DNA of 35,276 nt, taken from IMG/VR virus record IMGVR_UViG_3300021559_000233, positions 1 through 35,276 of that record. One strand, written 5' to 3'. The stretch's first letter is position 1; the number at the start of each line of letters is the position of its first letter. The stretch comes from a virus. The notes below the pieces were generated by a model. The model had not been told where the DNA came from and searched no databases. It saw nothing but the letters and a program-made list of their open reading frames with translations. The position numbers and the translations under genes are program-made. Positions 1 through 6,112 of this stretch are shown here, piece by piece.

Positions 1-147
1 CGCCTTCGCTTCCGCCTTGGTGCACTTCGCCCGGTAGGCGCCGGGGTAGACGTCGGGCTCCATCGTGTCGACGTCGTAGTTGATGGGTTCGAAGGATTGT
101 CCGCCGTAGGAGCCCTTGCCGGCGTGGTTTTGCGTATCGGTTGCCAT
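1..147 (-). CDS. Partial phage protein, possible single-strand DNA-binding partner (5' end only)
   Basis: The first 49 residues are present and the gene runs off the left edge. The start ATG at 147-145 follows a 56-base gap and has no clear Shine-Dalgarno sequence. The N-terminus is polar and Gly-rich, then reads NYDVDTMEPDVYPGAYRAK before a Lys/Ala-rich stretch. The 'xPGxYxAKxxKAExK' layout resembles the start of DUF669-type phage proteins, which are often encoded beside Sak4-type recombinases and are thought to bind single-stranded DNA. Such a recombinase lies three genes upstream at 601-1443, which fits. With only 49 residues the family is a guess; the existence of the gene is fairly secure. 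Confidence 0.6.
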   Translation of the reverse strand, partial: MATDTQNHAGKGSYGGQSFEPINYDVDTMEPDVYPGAYRAKCTKAEAKA

Positions 148-203
148 TGTCGGTACTTGCTTTCTTGGTGTTGTGTTGTCGTTGGTGTCTCGGAGATGGG
201 GTT

Positions 204-440
204 CTAATCCAACTCGGAGCTTTTTTGAGATTCGATAGCCATGATTCTATTCGTGGCGGTCTCGATGATGTCGAGCATAAGGATCTTCTCGAAGTCATCG
301 CCGAGGCTAGGATGGATCAGATTGAGTAGAATGAGCTCTTCACCTTCACTGGCGACCGCTAGAGAAACCCCGCTCGGGCTGTAGCCATCGTTGATGAGGG
401 CCTGGAGGAAGTCACGAAAGTGGTCGGCGATAGGCGCCAT
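204..440 (-). CDS. Hypothetical 78-aa protein
   Basis: Acidic, mostly helical protein of 78 residues with no family I recognise. It starts MAPIADHFRDFLQ and ends in a polar tail. The start is supported by a strong GGAGGTGA ribosome-binding site about six bases upstream, and by a TAATG junction in which its ATG shares one base with the TAA stop of the 54-aa gene upstream. It belongs to the leftward recombination operon behind the Sak4-like ATPase. Confidence 0.7.
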   Translation of the reverse strand: MAPIADHFRDFLQALINDGYSPSGVSLAVASEGEELILLNLIHPSLGDDFEKILMLDIIETATNRIMAIESQKSSELD

Positions 441-604
441 TAGTTCTCACCTCCACCACGTTCGAGAAGCCCCTCTCGCGTAACTCCGGCGGCCTTGCGG
501 AGGGAGTCGGAGATGGCATCGATGACTTTTTGATCGTCGACGCAGTCTCGGACCATGTCGAAGAGGCGCTCAGCTTCACGATCGGCCCAGTCGGTGCGCC
601 TCAT
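440..604 (-). CDS. Hypothetical 54-aa acidic protein
   Basis: A short gene of 54 residues starting MRRTDWADREAERLFDM and ending RGGGEN. Its ATG overlaps the TGA stop of the Sak4-like gene (ATGA), and its own TAA shares a base with the next ATG (TAATG), so it fits exactly between two well-supported genes and fills a gap that would otherwise be empty. The composition suggests a helical protein rich in charged residues. No function can be named. Confidence 0.7.
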   Translation of the reverse strand: MRRTDWADREAERLFDMVRDCVDDQKVIDAISDSLRKAAGVTREGLLERGGGEN

Positions 605-1443
605 CGCCTCACCATCGGTTGTTGGGCCTTCGCCGCCGTCGTTTGCTTCCTCACCGAAGCCCCGTTGACCTTCCCCTCCGACATCGCCTCGATGAATTGC
701 CCGATGTGAGCCGGCATCACCCCAGTTTTACTCAACGAACGGCATCCTGGGCCCCAGACCCCATCCGACGAGGTGAAGAAGACCCGGTTGTTGTGGCTGC
801 CCCCGGCGGAATCCTTGGGGGCCACATCGAACCAAACGATATCATGGAACATCGCCGCGACCGCACTCCGCGAGGCCATGTTGGGCATCAGTGGAACGAT
901 CCCAGGCCCACTCTTGGGTTTGTCGCCCGCCTCGTCGCCACCGACCTCCATGTAGTGGTTGACCACGATGAGATGCGCGGGGATGGTCTGGAGAAGGTTG
1001 ACGATGTGTTTGATCCTGCGGGTGAACTCCGGGTGGGCCTTGCGGCCATCTTCGTTGCCCTTCTCGGATTTGCTTTGGTGAAGGCATTCCTCCATGAGGG
1101 AGTCGGCGAAAAAGTTCAAGGGGTCGACTACCACCGTCTTGATCTTCTTCTCTTTCGCATCGCGCTTGGCTTCGATAATGTATTTGGTCATCGAGTCGAA
1201 GCCTCCGACGCGCTCGAAGTCGAACCCCTTCGTTTCTCGACGAGCGCCATTCAAGGCAGAGTCAGTCTTCTCGCAAAGGAGAACCCTAACTGGGCCGGGG
1301 GAAGTCGCGACTGCGTGGGTGGTGGAGCCCTTCTTGGGCCACGCGAGCCAGAGCATCCGTAGGAATTGCTCGGAGGTGAGGGAAGAAGCCGGGATCGGCA
1401 TCAGGCGGATCCTTTCGTTGGTGAAGTCGTTGGTGTAGTGCAT
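601..1443 (-). CDS. Sak4-like RecA-family recombination ATPase with altered Walker A
   Basis: 280 residues with the layout of phage Sak4/AAA_24-type RecA-fold ATPases, which anneal DNA together with a phage single-strand-binding protein. A P-loop-like segment (AWPKKGST, residues 34-41) is followed by a strand-turn, a Walker B strand (IKTVVVDP, Asp107) and a sensor-like strand (HLIVVNHY). The P-loop departs from the consensus: the position of the invariant Lys in GK[ST] is Ser40. Lys37 and Lys38 lie just before the Gly. The ATG at 1443 has no obvious ribosome-binding site; an internal ATG at 1401 (Met15) has AAGGA eight bases upstream and may be the real start, giving 266 aa. The downstream gene overlaps by ATGA. 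Fold confident, activity uncertain. Confidence 0.75.
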   Translation of the reverse strand: MHYTNDFTNERIRLMPIPASSLTSEQFLRMLWLAWPKKGSTTHAVATSPGPVRVLLCEKTDSALNGARRETKGFDFERVGGFDSMTKYIIEAKRDAKEKKIKTVVVDPLNFFADSLMEECLHQSKSEKGNEDGRKAHPEFTRRIKHIVNLLQTIPAHLIVVNHYMEVGGDEAGDKPKSGPGIVPLMPNMASRSAVAAMFHDIVWFDVAPKDSAGGSHNNRVFFTSSDGVWGPGCRSLSKTGVMPAHIGQFIEAMSEGKVNGASVRKQTTAAKAQQPMVRR

Positions 1444-1492
1444 CCGAGAGCGGCATTAGGCGGCCTCGGAAGATTGAGAGCGTAAAGCTAGA

Positions 1493-1651
1493 TCAACGCG
1501 GCGGCAAGTCTCTTGAGCGTCTCGCTAGAAGGATTCCTTCGATCTTCTTGACGACCACCGGATCGTCCTCGAACCGCTTCGCTAGGACGGCCAACTCACG
1601 GTCGTTTAGCCCTTCGAGTAGACGGATCGACCAGCCACTAAGGTTAGTCAC
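1493..1651 (-). CDS. Hypothetical 52-aa protein with GTG start
   Basis: A 52-residue gene starting at a GTG that overlaps the TGA stop of the gene upstream (GTGA), preceded by a good GGAGGAGAG ribosome-binding site inside the upstream coding region. The protein begins VTNLSGWSIRLLEGLNDREL and has a helical, charged middle. The frame stays open further upstream, but there it only shadows the 92-aa gene. Function unknown. Confidence 0.65.
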   Translation of the reverse strand: MTNLSGWSIRLLEGLNDRELAVLAKRFEDDPVVVKKIEGILLARRSRDLPPR

Positions 1652-1926
1652 TTCGCCCTCTCCTCCGCATCCTTCTTCCACTCCGCCCTCACGTTCACGA
1701 CGCAAGCCCCGCAAGCCCTCAACCCCCCGAGCGGGATCTTGTTGGTCTCCAAGTCGTAGTTGTTGACCGCATGGCCCGGATGCTCGAAGACCCACTCGGT
1801 CGCCTCTTTGTTCCGGCCGCAGAAGGTCCGATCGCCATGGCTTCTGATGCATGCGATCATCGCGTCGCCCGGCTTTCGGTTGGAGACAACTGGCTCGGCT
1901 TGTTTCGTTGACCAGGGGCCAAACAT
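1648..1926 (-). CDS. Hypothetical Cys-rich 92-aa protein
   Basis: 92 residues with cysteines and histidines spaced as in a small metal-binding protein: MIACIRSHGDRTFCG near residue 25, then a His in EHPGHAV, then ACGACV (residues 71-76), then a basic C-terminal helix. This suggests a zinc-binding fold, although no exact family is recognised. The ATG at 1926 is preceded by GGAGAGG, 11 bases away; that sequence lies in the end of the upstream 51-aa gene, whose TAA is six bases before this start. Confidence 0.7.
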   Translation of the reverse strand: MFGPWSTKQAEPVVSNRKPGDAMIACIRSHGDRTFCGRNKEATEWVFEHPGHAVNNYDLETNKIPLGGLRACGACVVNVRAEWKKDAEERAK

Positions 1927-1931
1927 GTTTT

Positions 1932-2087
1932 TTAGAGCCTCTCCACGGTGAGCTCGTCAGGGTGGCACTGGAACTTGATGGCGGCCTTTCGGCACGCGTC
2001 GAACCAGAGCCGAGCCTTGATGAGCCGGGTCTTGTCTTTGTAAACCGCTTTCCAGATGACGGGCTTGTCGGGAACGTTGGCGGTCAT
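1932..2087 (-). CDS. Hypothetical 51-aa basic protein
   Basis: A 51-residue gene filling the space between two Cys-rich genes. It begins MTANVPDKPVIWKAVYKDK and ends CHPDELTVERL. Its ATG overlaps the TGA of the upstream 61-aa gene (ATGA). The product is Lys/Arg-rich with Trp and Cys residues. Function unknown. The tight packing on both sides is the main reason to call it. Confidence 0.65.
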   Translation of the reverse strand: MTANVPDKPVIWKAVYKDKTRLIKARLWFDACRKAAIKFQCHPDELTVERL

Positions 2088-2269
2088 CGAACGACTAGCT
2101 CCCCCTTAGCACGCGCGTGGACCGTCTTGAGGAGCCATTGGAGTCGCCGGGCAAAGTGGGTGACGCCCCTAGCGCACGCTTGGTCGGCCTTCGCGCCGCA
2201 TCCCCTAGCGGGGCAAGGGAGGACTAGATCCATCTGTTGGAGGGTGGCCCGAAGCGGTTTGGGCTTCAT
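2084..2269 (-). CDS. Small phage zinc-finger-like protein
   Basis: 61 residues with the pattern CPARGCGAKADQACARG followed by a His/Arg segment (THFARRLQW). This matches the common phage treble-clef-like motif CPxCGAxxGxxC...HxxR, thought to bind zinc and DNA, here with a two-residue insertion between the first Cys pair. Both ends overlap their neighbours by ATGA (2266-2269 and 2084-2087). The C-terminal half is basic, which would fit nucleic-acid binding. Confidence 0.7.
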   Translation of the reverse strand: MKPKPLRATLQQMDLVLPCPARGCGAKADQACARGVTHFARRLQWLLKTVHARAKGELVVR

Positions 2270-2643
2270 AGATCAACCGCCCTAACCCGAAGCTCCTCGG
2301 AGAAATAGTCCTGCACCACCAAACGCCGAACGATGCTCCAGTCATCCCTTTGGAAGACGGAGGCTCCGTCGTAGCGTCCGCAGTCGGTGAAGCCTCCAGT
2401 GATGCTCGAACCCCAGAGGGCTTGAGCCTCAGATGCGAAGGCTTCGTCGCCGAAGAGGCCTCGCTTTGGGAGGAAGTAGCCGTGCCTCATCATGAGGTCT
2501 GCTCTAGCATCCGCCCCAAGCAAGCGCAACAGGTCCCCGGCGGCGAGGCAGGAGACCCGTTGCTGAGCACGACTCCGGTTCCGGGGAAAGAAGACCGGGT
2601 GCGTTTCCAAGGGAAGTGTCTCATTAGTGTCTCGGGGAGTCAA
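2266..2643 (-). CDS. Hypothetical 125-aa protein
   Basis: 125 residues, unrecognised. The N-terminus is Pro/Arg-rich (HPVFFPRNRSRAQQR), followed by a hydrophobic helical stretch (CLAAGDLLRLLGADARADL), then a Gly/Phe-rich region with GSSITGGFTDCGRYDG and a charged C-terminus. It overlaps both neighbours by ATGA, so start and operon membership are well supported. No motif suggests a function. Confidence 0.7.
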   Translation of the reverse strand: MTPRDTNETLPLETHPVFFPRNRSRAQQRVSCLAAGDLLRLLGADARADLMMRHGYFLPKRGLFGDEAFASEAQALWGSSITGGFTDCGRYDGASVFQRDDWSIVRRLVVQDYFSEELRVRAVDL

Positions 2644-3644
2644 GGGGACCGCCAGTAGGGCCCTTGGAACGCGGGGAGCAGCCCCTTCGTTTTGATGGCG
2701 AGGTTGGCATCGAAAGCTATACGGGAGCTCCCGAGGGTTCCGTTACCTTCGATGATCTGAAGGGCCTTCACTGCGGTTCTAAGATCCTCGAGCACTTCCT
2801 CGAAGGCCTCCTTGTAACACTGCGCCTCGGCGACGCGGTGGCATACCTCCAGGTGGGGCGAGGGTAGGAGACGGTTGAAAGCCTGTTCGATCCTTTGTTC
2901 CACTCGTTGCTCGGCGGTCATCTCAGGAAGGTCTTTAGGAGGCGGTGCCCTTGGCGAACCCCATCGACACGTGTGGCTTTTGCAATAGCACCTGGCCTCG
3001 CATGGGCATGTCGAAGGAACCTCGTTTGCGTGCTCGCAAAACACCGGGTTGCCCTCTGCTTTCGCGGCGGCGTAGGCAAGATCGATCTCTTCTTGAGAGT
3101 ATCCGACGGCGGCGCTCATCATCGTCGCTCCTACGTTAGCCTTGCCGAGGCCTGCCCCTACGCCGGCCGCGAGCTGGGGCTTGAGGGCATGGGAGGAGGG
3201 CGGGAAGGGGGAGGCCCCCGGTGAGCCTCCTTCCTCTGCCTCCGCCACCCGCTCGATGTACTCACTGATGTCTTCGACCTCCTTCACCGAGTAGGCCGCC
3301 TTGATCCGATCGACCTCCTTTCGCCTCTCCGCCTCCGCGTTGACGACCGGCCACGCCGGAAGATTTTGGATGGCTTCGATGGCCTCGCGGCGGGCGGTCT
3401 CGAAGCCGGCAGAGGAAGCAAGGCTAAGGGCCTCTGCGTCGGCCTCGACGACGTCTAGGTATCTGTCGAGCTCCGTATGATCGAGAGCTTCCCGGAGCCG
3501 CTTCGCGAGGGCGGAAAGGAGCTCTCGGGCGCGAATCACAAAAGCGGCGTCGGCTGCTTTGAGCCCGCTAGCCCATAGTCCCGGCGTCGCCTCGCGATCC
3601 AATTTCTCTGCCTCTTCGATCATCTTCTTGTCTTCGTCGTTCAT
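2640..3644 (-). CDS. Hypothetical phage protein with coiled coil and Cys-rich motif
   Basis: 334 residues that look like a mosaic. The N-terminus has the widespread phage motif 'DREATPGLW...AAFVIRARELL' (residues 17-42). A Glu/Lys/Ala-rich helical region to about 150 and a Pro/Gly hinge follow. Around residue 205 there is a cluster of cysteines, CEHANEVPSTCPCEARCYCK, a short motif seen as an independent peptide in many phages. The last 90 residues are helical and begin TAEQRVEQRIEQAFNRLL. The cluster probably binds metal. An AGAGGCGG ribosome-binding site precedes the ATG, and the 3' end overlaps the next gene by ATGA. Function unknown. Confidence 0.7.
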   Translation of the reverse strand: MNDEDKKMIEEAEKLDREATPGLWASGLKAADAAFVIRARELLSALAKRLREALDHTELDRYLDVVEADAEALSLASSAGFETARREAIEAIQNLPAWPVVNAEAERRKEVDRIKAAYSVKEVEDISEYIERVAEAEEGGSPGASPFPPSSHALKPQLAAGVGAGLGKANVGATMMSAAVGYSQEEIDLAYAAAKAEGNPVFCEHANEVPSTCPCEARCYCKSHTCRWGSPRAPPPKDLPEMTAEQRVEQRIEQAFNRLLPSPHLEVCHRVAEAQCYKEAFEEVLEDLRTAVKALQIIEGNGTLGSSRIAFDANLAIKTKGLLPAFQGPYWRSP

Positions 3645-3652
3645 CGCCGCCT

Positions 3653-3898
3653 CTAGTTGTTGGTGATCAGATCGTAAGCCCAGAGAGCCTTACGGCCCGC
3701 GGGGGTTGGGTAGACATTCGGGCTGCCTGGCCCCCGTCGGCTCGGTTCGGCATACGCTAACCCAGCATTGACGAGGTCTCGGATGGCGGCCTTCTCATCT
3801 TCTTCTAGCGGACCGCCACCTGACTTGTCGTCGACCTCCCCTCGGTCGCAGAGGATCCTTCGCCGAAGGAGATCAGCTTGAAGAGATGTCAGTTTCAT
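3653..3898 (-). CDS. Small winged-helix-like protein
   Basis: 81 residues. The order helix (SLQADLLRRRIL), acidic loop, helix (EEDEKAAIRDLVNAGLA) and a wing-like strand pair ending VYPTPAGRKALWAYDLI is typical of small winged-helix proteins, in which 'L.NAGL...' introduces the recognition helix and 'T.AGR.AL' closes the wing. A DNA-binding or regulatory role is therefore likely but inferred from pattern alone. Its ATG overlaps the previous stop (ATGA). Confidence 0.65.
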   Translation of the reverse strand: MKLTSLQADLLRRRILCDRGEVDDKSGGGPLEEDEKAAIRDLVNAGLAYAEPSRRGPGSPNVYPTPAGRKALWAYDLITNN

Positions 3899-4170
3899 CG
3901 CATCATCTCCTCGATCGAGGCCTGGAGCCGTTGTTCTCTCTTCCTTGAGAAGACGCTCCTAGAAGCAGCCCGGAAGAAGGCCTTCTTGAAGACCTCCCGC
4001 CATCGCTCGGGGATGGCCCCCGCGCTCTGGCCCCGACCTTCTGAGGCGTCCAAGGCCGCAACTTTGATCTCTGCACGGCTCGCGTGGGGAAAAGCCCCGG
4101 CGGACCATTTCCCCTGTTCATTGCCTTCCTTTTCTGCCTGACGTCTACAGGTGATCATCGCCGCTCTCAC
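3895..4170 (-). CDS. Hypothetical 91-aa basic protein
   Basis: 91 residues, strongly basic at both ends, with AIPERWREVFKKAFFRAASRS as the likely helical core. No recognised family. It overlaps the exported beta-helix gene upstream and the winged-helix-like gene downstream by ATGA at both ends, which fixes the start at 4170 rather than the internal ATG at 4158. Confidence 0.6.
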   Translation of the reverse strand: MRAAMITCRRQAEKEGNEQGKWSAGAFPHASRAEIKVAALDASEGRGQSAGAIPERWREVFKKAFFRAASRSVFSRKREQRLQASIEEMMR

Positions 4171-5108
4171 ATCAAGTTGTTGTTCGCCCCGTGGGTGAAG
4201 CTTTCCGCTCCACTGGCCCCGATCAGCGATCCGATCCGGCCTTGCGCGTAGGCTCCCCAGCTAGCGGCGATGCCGAAGGCCCCATTAGCCGCCGTCGAAG
4301 TGTTAGGGGTGTCTTCCGTCTTGGTGCCGGTGGGGTTACCCAGATGAACGACGCTGTTTTCAGAGGCAAAAACCCCATTCTTCCCGTTGGCCCCAATTTC
4401 ATCGGAGGCCACCTCGGCGTAAGAATCGCTCTCGACGTGGACCCCGTCGTTGGTGTTGCCGTCGATCGTAGTGACGTAGATGCGGGCCGCGGAGTTGCGC
4501 TGAACGCGGATGCCATGGCCGCCATTGGAGCTAACGACACACGGGCCGGTGGCGCCTTCGGAAGCCCCAACCCCGTCGGTGAAGCCCACCCGCACGTAGG
4601 AGTTTTCGTTCACCACCACCCCGTTGCCGGGGTTGTTCGTCACGACGGCGTTGACCACGAAGCCGGTGCTGGCCCGCTGGAAGTGGATCCCATGCCGCCC
4701 GGCTTTGTTGACTGTAACTCCGTCGATGGCGATGCGGGAGCCCCCGTTGATCGAGATCCCGTCGTTGCCCCCACTCACCGCGAGGTTTTTGATCAAGAGA
4801 GCCGAAACCCCGTCGAGTTCCAAAACATTGAGGGTGGCATCCGGCCCGTTGATAGTTCCGCCTCCGGTTCCATCGAGGGTGACTCCATTCCCCTCCGGCG
4901 CGGTGAGCAGAATGTTTTCGTTGCAGGTTCCCTGGACCAAAACGGTGTCGCCTCGCTTTGATTTCGCGAGCGCCTTCCCGACGGTGTCGCCCGCAACGCA
5001 GTCGACAACGCGGGTCTTCGGGCCATCGTCGTCGGCCTTTGCGAGGGGGAAACGTGGGGCCAAACACCCGAGGGTGAAGGCGAGGATGATGAGGATGATT
5101 CGGTTCAT
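4167..5108 (-). CDS. Exported right-handed beta-helix repeat protein
   Basis: 313 residues from the ATG at 5108, which has a strong AAGGAGA site and overlaps the HNH stop by ATGA. The longer open frame upstream only shadows the HNH gene. The N-terminus is a signal peptide: MNRIILIILAFTLG, then a likely signal-peptidase I site after PLAKA, before DDDG. The mature part consists of about ten turns of a parallel beta-helix (pectate-lyase/NosD-like), with repeated 'NDGISI', 'RHGIHF', 'GNGVVV', 'GHGIRV', 'NDGVHV' and 'KNGVFA'. These are typical of surface or periplasmic carbohydrate-binding or lyase folds, but no catalytic set is visible. A secreted protein inside a replication operon is unusual; it could modify the host surface or be a moron-type gene. 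Confidence 0.75.
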   Translation of the reverse strand: MNRIILIILAFTLGCLAPRFPLAKADDDGPKTRVVDCVAGDTVGKALAKSKRGDTVLVQGTCNENILLTAPEGNGVTLDGTGGGTINGPDATLNVLELDGVSALLIKNLAVSGGNDGISINGGSRIAIDGVTVNKAGRHGIHFQRASTGFVVNAVVTNNPGNGVVVNENSYVRVGFTDGVGASEGATGPCVVSSNGGHGIRVQRNSAARIYVTTIDGNTNDGVHVESDSYAEVASDEIGANGKNGVFASENSVVHLGNPTGTKTEDTPNTSTAANGAFGIAASWGAYAQGRIGSLIGASGAESFTHGANNNLM

Positions 5109-5977
5109 GATGGGTCTCCTTCTTCGAAAATGTTTGGGGCACCGGCCGGGCGAACGTAGTCGCGCAGCCGATCTTTTGGTCGATTCCGGAAGCGAACCCG
5201 CTGCCACTCGAGCCGCTCTAGGTCAGTATCGTTCGAGAAGGCCGCATGCTGCTCAGGAGTAAAATGAGAACGCGGCTCGAACAAGTTGCACTTGTGGCAA
5301 AAAGCTAAACTAGCGTCGCTCTCGGAGATGTCACCGTGAAAATAGTAACGCTTCAAGTAAAGGGGCGTCGGTGGGACGAGGGCGAGTTTTCTCTCGCGGG
5401 GCCTGAGCGACAGGGGGCGGTAGCGGACCCCAGAGCTCCGCTGCTCTACGTGGCCGAGCTCGGTTAGCCGACGCCCAAAAGCTGTCTGGGAAAGCGGCTG
5501 GAGCTTGACCAGCTCGACCCATTCAACAAAGCGGGCGTAGAGCACCGTCGGGACCTCTCGCCCCGGGACGGTACACGCCTCGATGAAGAGCGCCACGGGG
5601 CAATTCTCACGCTCTTCGGCCTCAACGGAGGGGCCGTCGGCCTTCCCGCGGTTGCACTTGAAGCAGGCGGGAACGAGGTTCTTCTCGTCGTCCGTTCCCC
5701 CGCGTGATCTGGCGAGGATATGGTCGATCTCTAGCTCGGCGTGCCTAGCCGATTTTCCGCAGTAATAACAACGAAATCCATGCTTCCTGAGGATCCTAAA
5801 CCTCTTCCGTAGCCCGATCGGCTTACGGCGGGTTGACGGCACCTTCACGGCAGGTTCTCCAGGCAACATGCCGTACCTTTTCTCTAGGGGATCCATACGG
5901 TTAGCCTTCGGTACGGCACCTACGGCATGTTTTACGCTCTCGGTAGTAGTAGCAGTAGGTTTTCGATCACTTTCCAT
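5105..5977 (-). CDS. HNH endonuclease carrying an SF3-helicase C-terminal-like module
   Basis: 290 residues from the ATG at 5977. A start at 6016 is open, but its first codons fall inside the TGCCGTA repeats. Domains: a polar N-terminus; an HNH nuclease at about 58-112 with CYYC (70-73), the catalytic DH (85-86) and CFKCN (105-109); then at about 127-194 a module that repeats the C-terminus of the neighbouring SF3 helicase (FVEW, an identical TAFGRRLTELGH block, RYRPL); then a 95-residue tail with CHKC and SHF. HNH proteins of this kind are usually homing endonucleases. Fusion to a piece of the adjacent gene suggests insertion into, or recombination with, that gene. The codons of the shared block mostly differ between the two copies. 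Confidence 0.8.
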   Translation of the reverse strand: MESDRKPTATTTESVKHAVGAVPKANRMDPLEKRYGMLPGEPAVKVPSTRRKPIGLRKRFRILRKHGFRCYYCGKSARHAELEIDHILARSRGGTDDEKNLVPACFKCNRGKADGPSVEAEERENCPVALFIEACTVPGREVPTVLYARFVEWVELVKLQPLSQTAFGRRLTELGHVEQRSSGVRYRPLSLRPRERKLALVPPTPLYLKRYYFHGDISESDASLAFCHKCNLFEPRSHFTPEQHAAFSNDTDLERLEWQRVRFRNRPKDRLRDYVRPAGAPNIFEEGDPS

Positions 5978-6109
5978 CGCTATATAACTCCCAACCCTGA
6001 AAAACATGCCGTACATGCCGTACGGTTATGCAACCAACCAATTTCATTGGAACTTTCATACGGCATGTTGAAAAACAAAGGTGCCGTAAACATGCCGTAA
6101 CCTGCCGTA
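5869..6109. repeat. Iteron-like cluster of nine TGCCGTA repeats
   Basis: Nine exact copies of the 7-mer TGCCGTA lie within 241 bases, in both orientations: plus-strand copies start at 5869, 6007, 6016, 6082, 6093 and 6103, and minus-strand copies (TACGGCA) start at 5912, 5921 and 6059. Five extend to ACATGCCGTA or its complement, and CCGTACGG at 6018-6025 is a palindrome. Six copies fill the 135-base gap between the SF3 helicase and the HNH start; three lie in the 5' part of the HNH gene. Chance would give far fewer than one copy. Repeats of this kind beside a replicative helicase suggest a replication origin or a multi-site operator. Confidence 0.7.
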
Positions 6110-6112
6110 CGA

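Noticed and set aside
619-1362. 247-codon plus-strand open frame opposite the Sak4-like gene
   Set aside because: Composition is Arg/Gly/Asp-rich without any motif; the minus-strand product has Walker-type motifs and overlaps its neighbours properly.
4191-4961. 256-codon plus-strand open frame
   Set aside because: It is opposite the beta-helix repeats; the minus-strand frame has a signal peptide, regular turns and a strong ribosome-binding site.
5108-5207. N-terminal extension of the beta-helix protein by 33 residues
   Set aside because: That stretch is the HNH gene's 3' end read in another frame; the ATG at 5108 has a strong AAGGAGA site, an ATGA overlap and starts a signal peptide.
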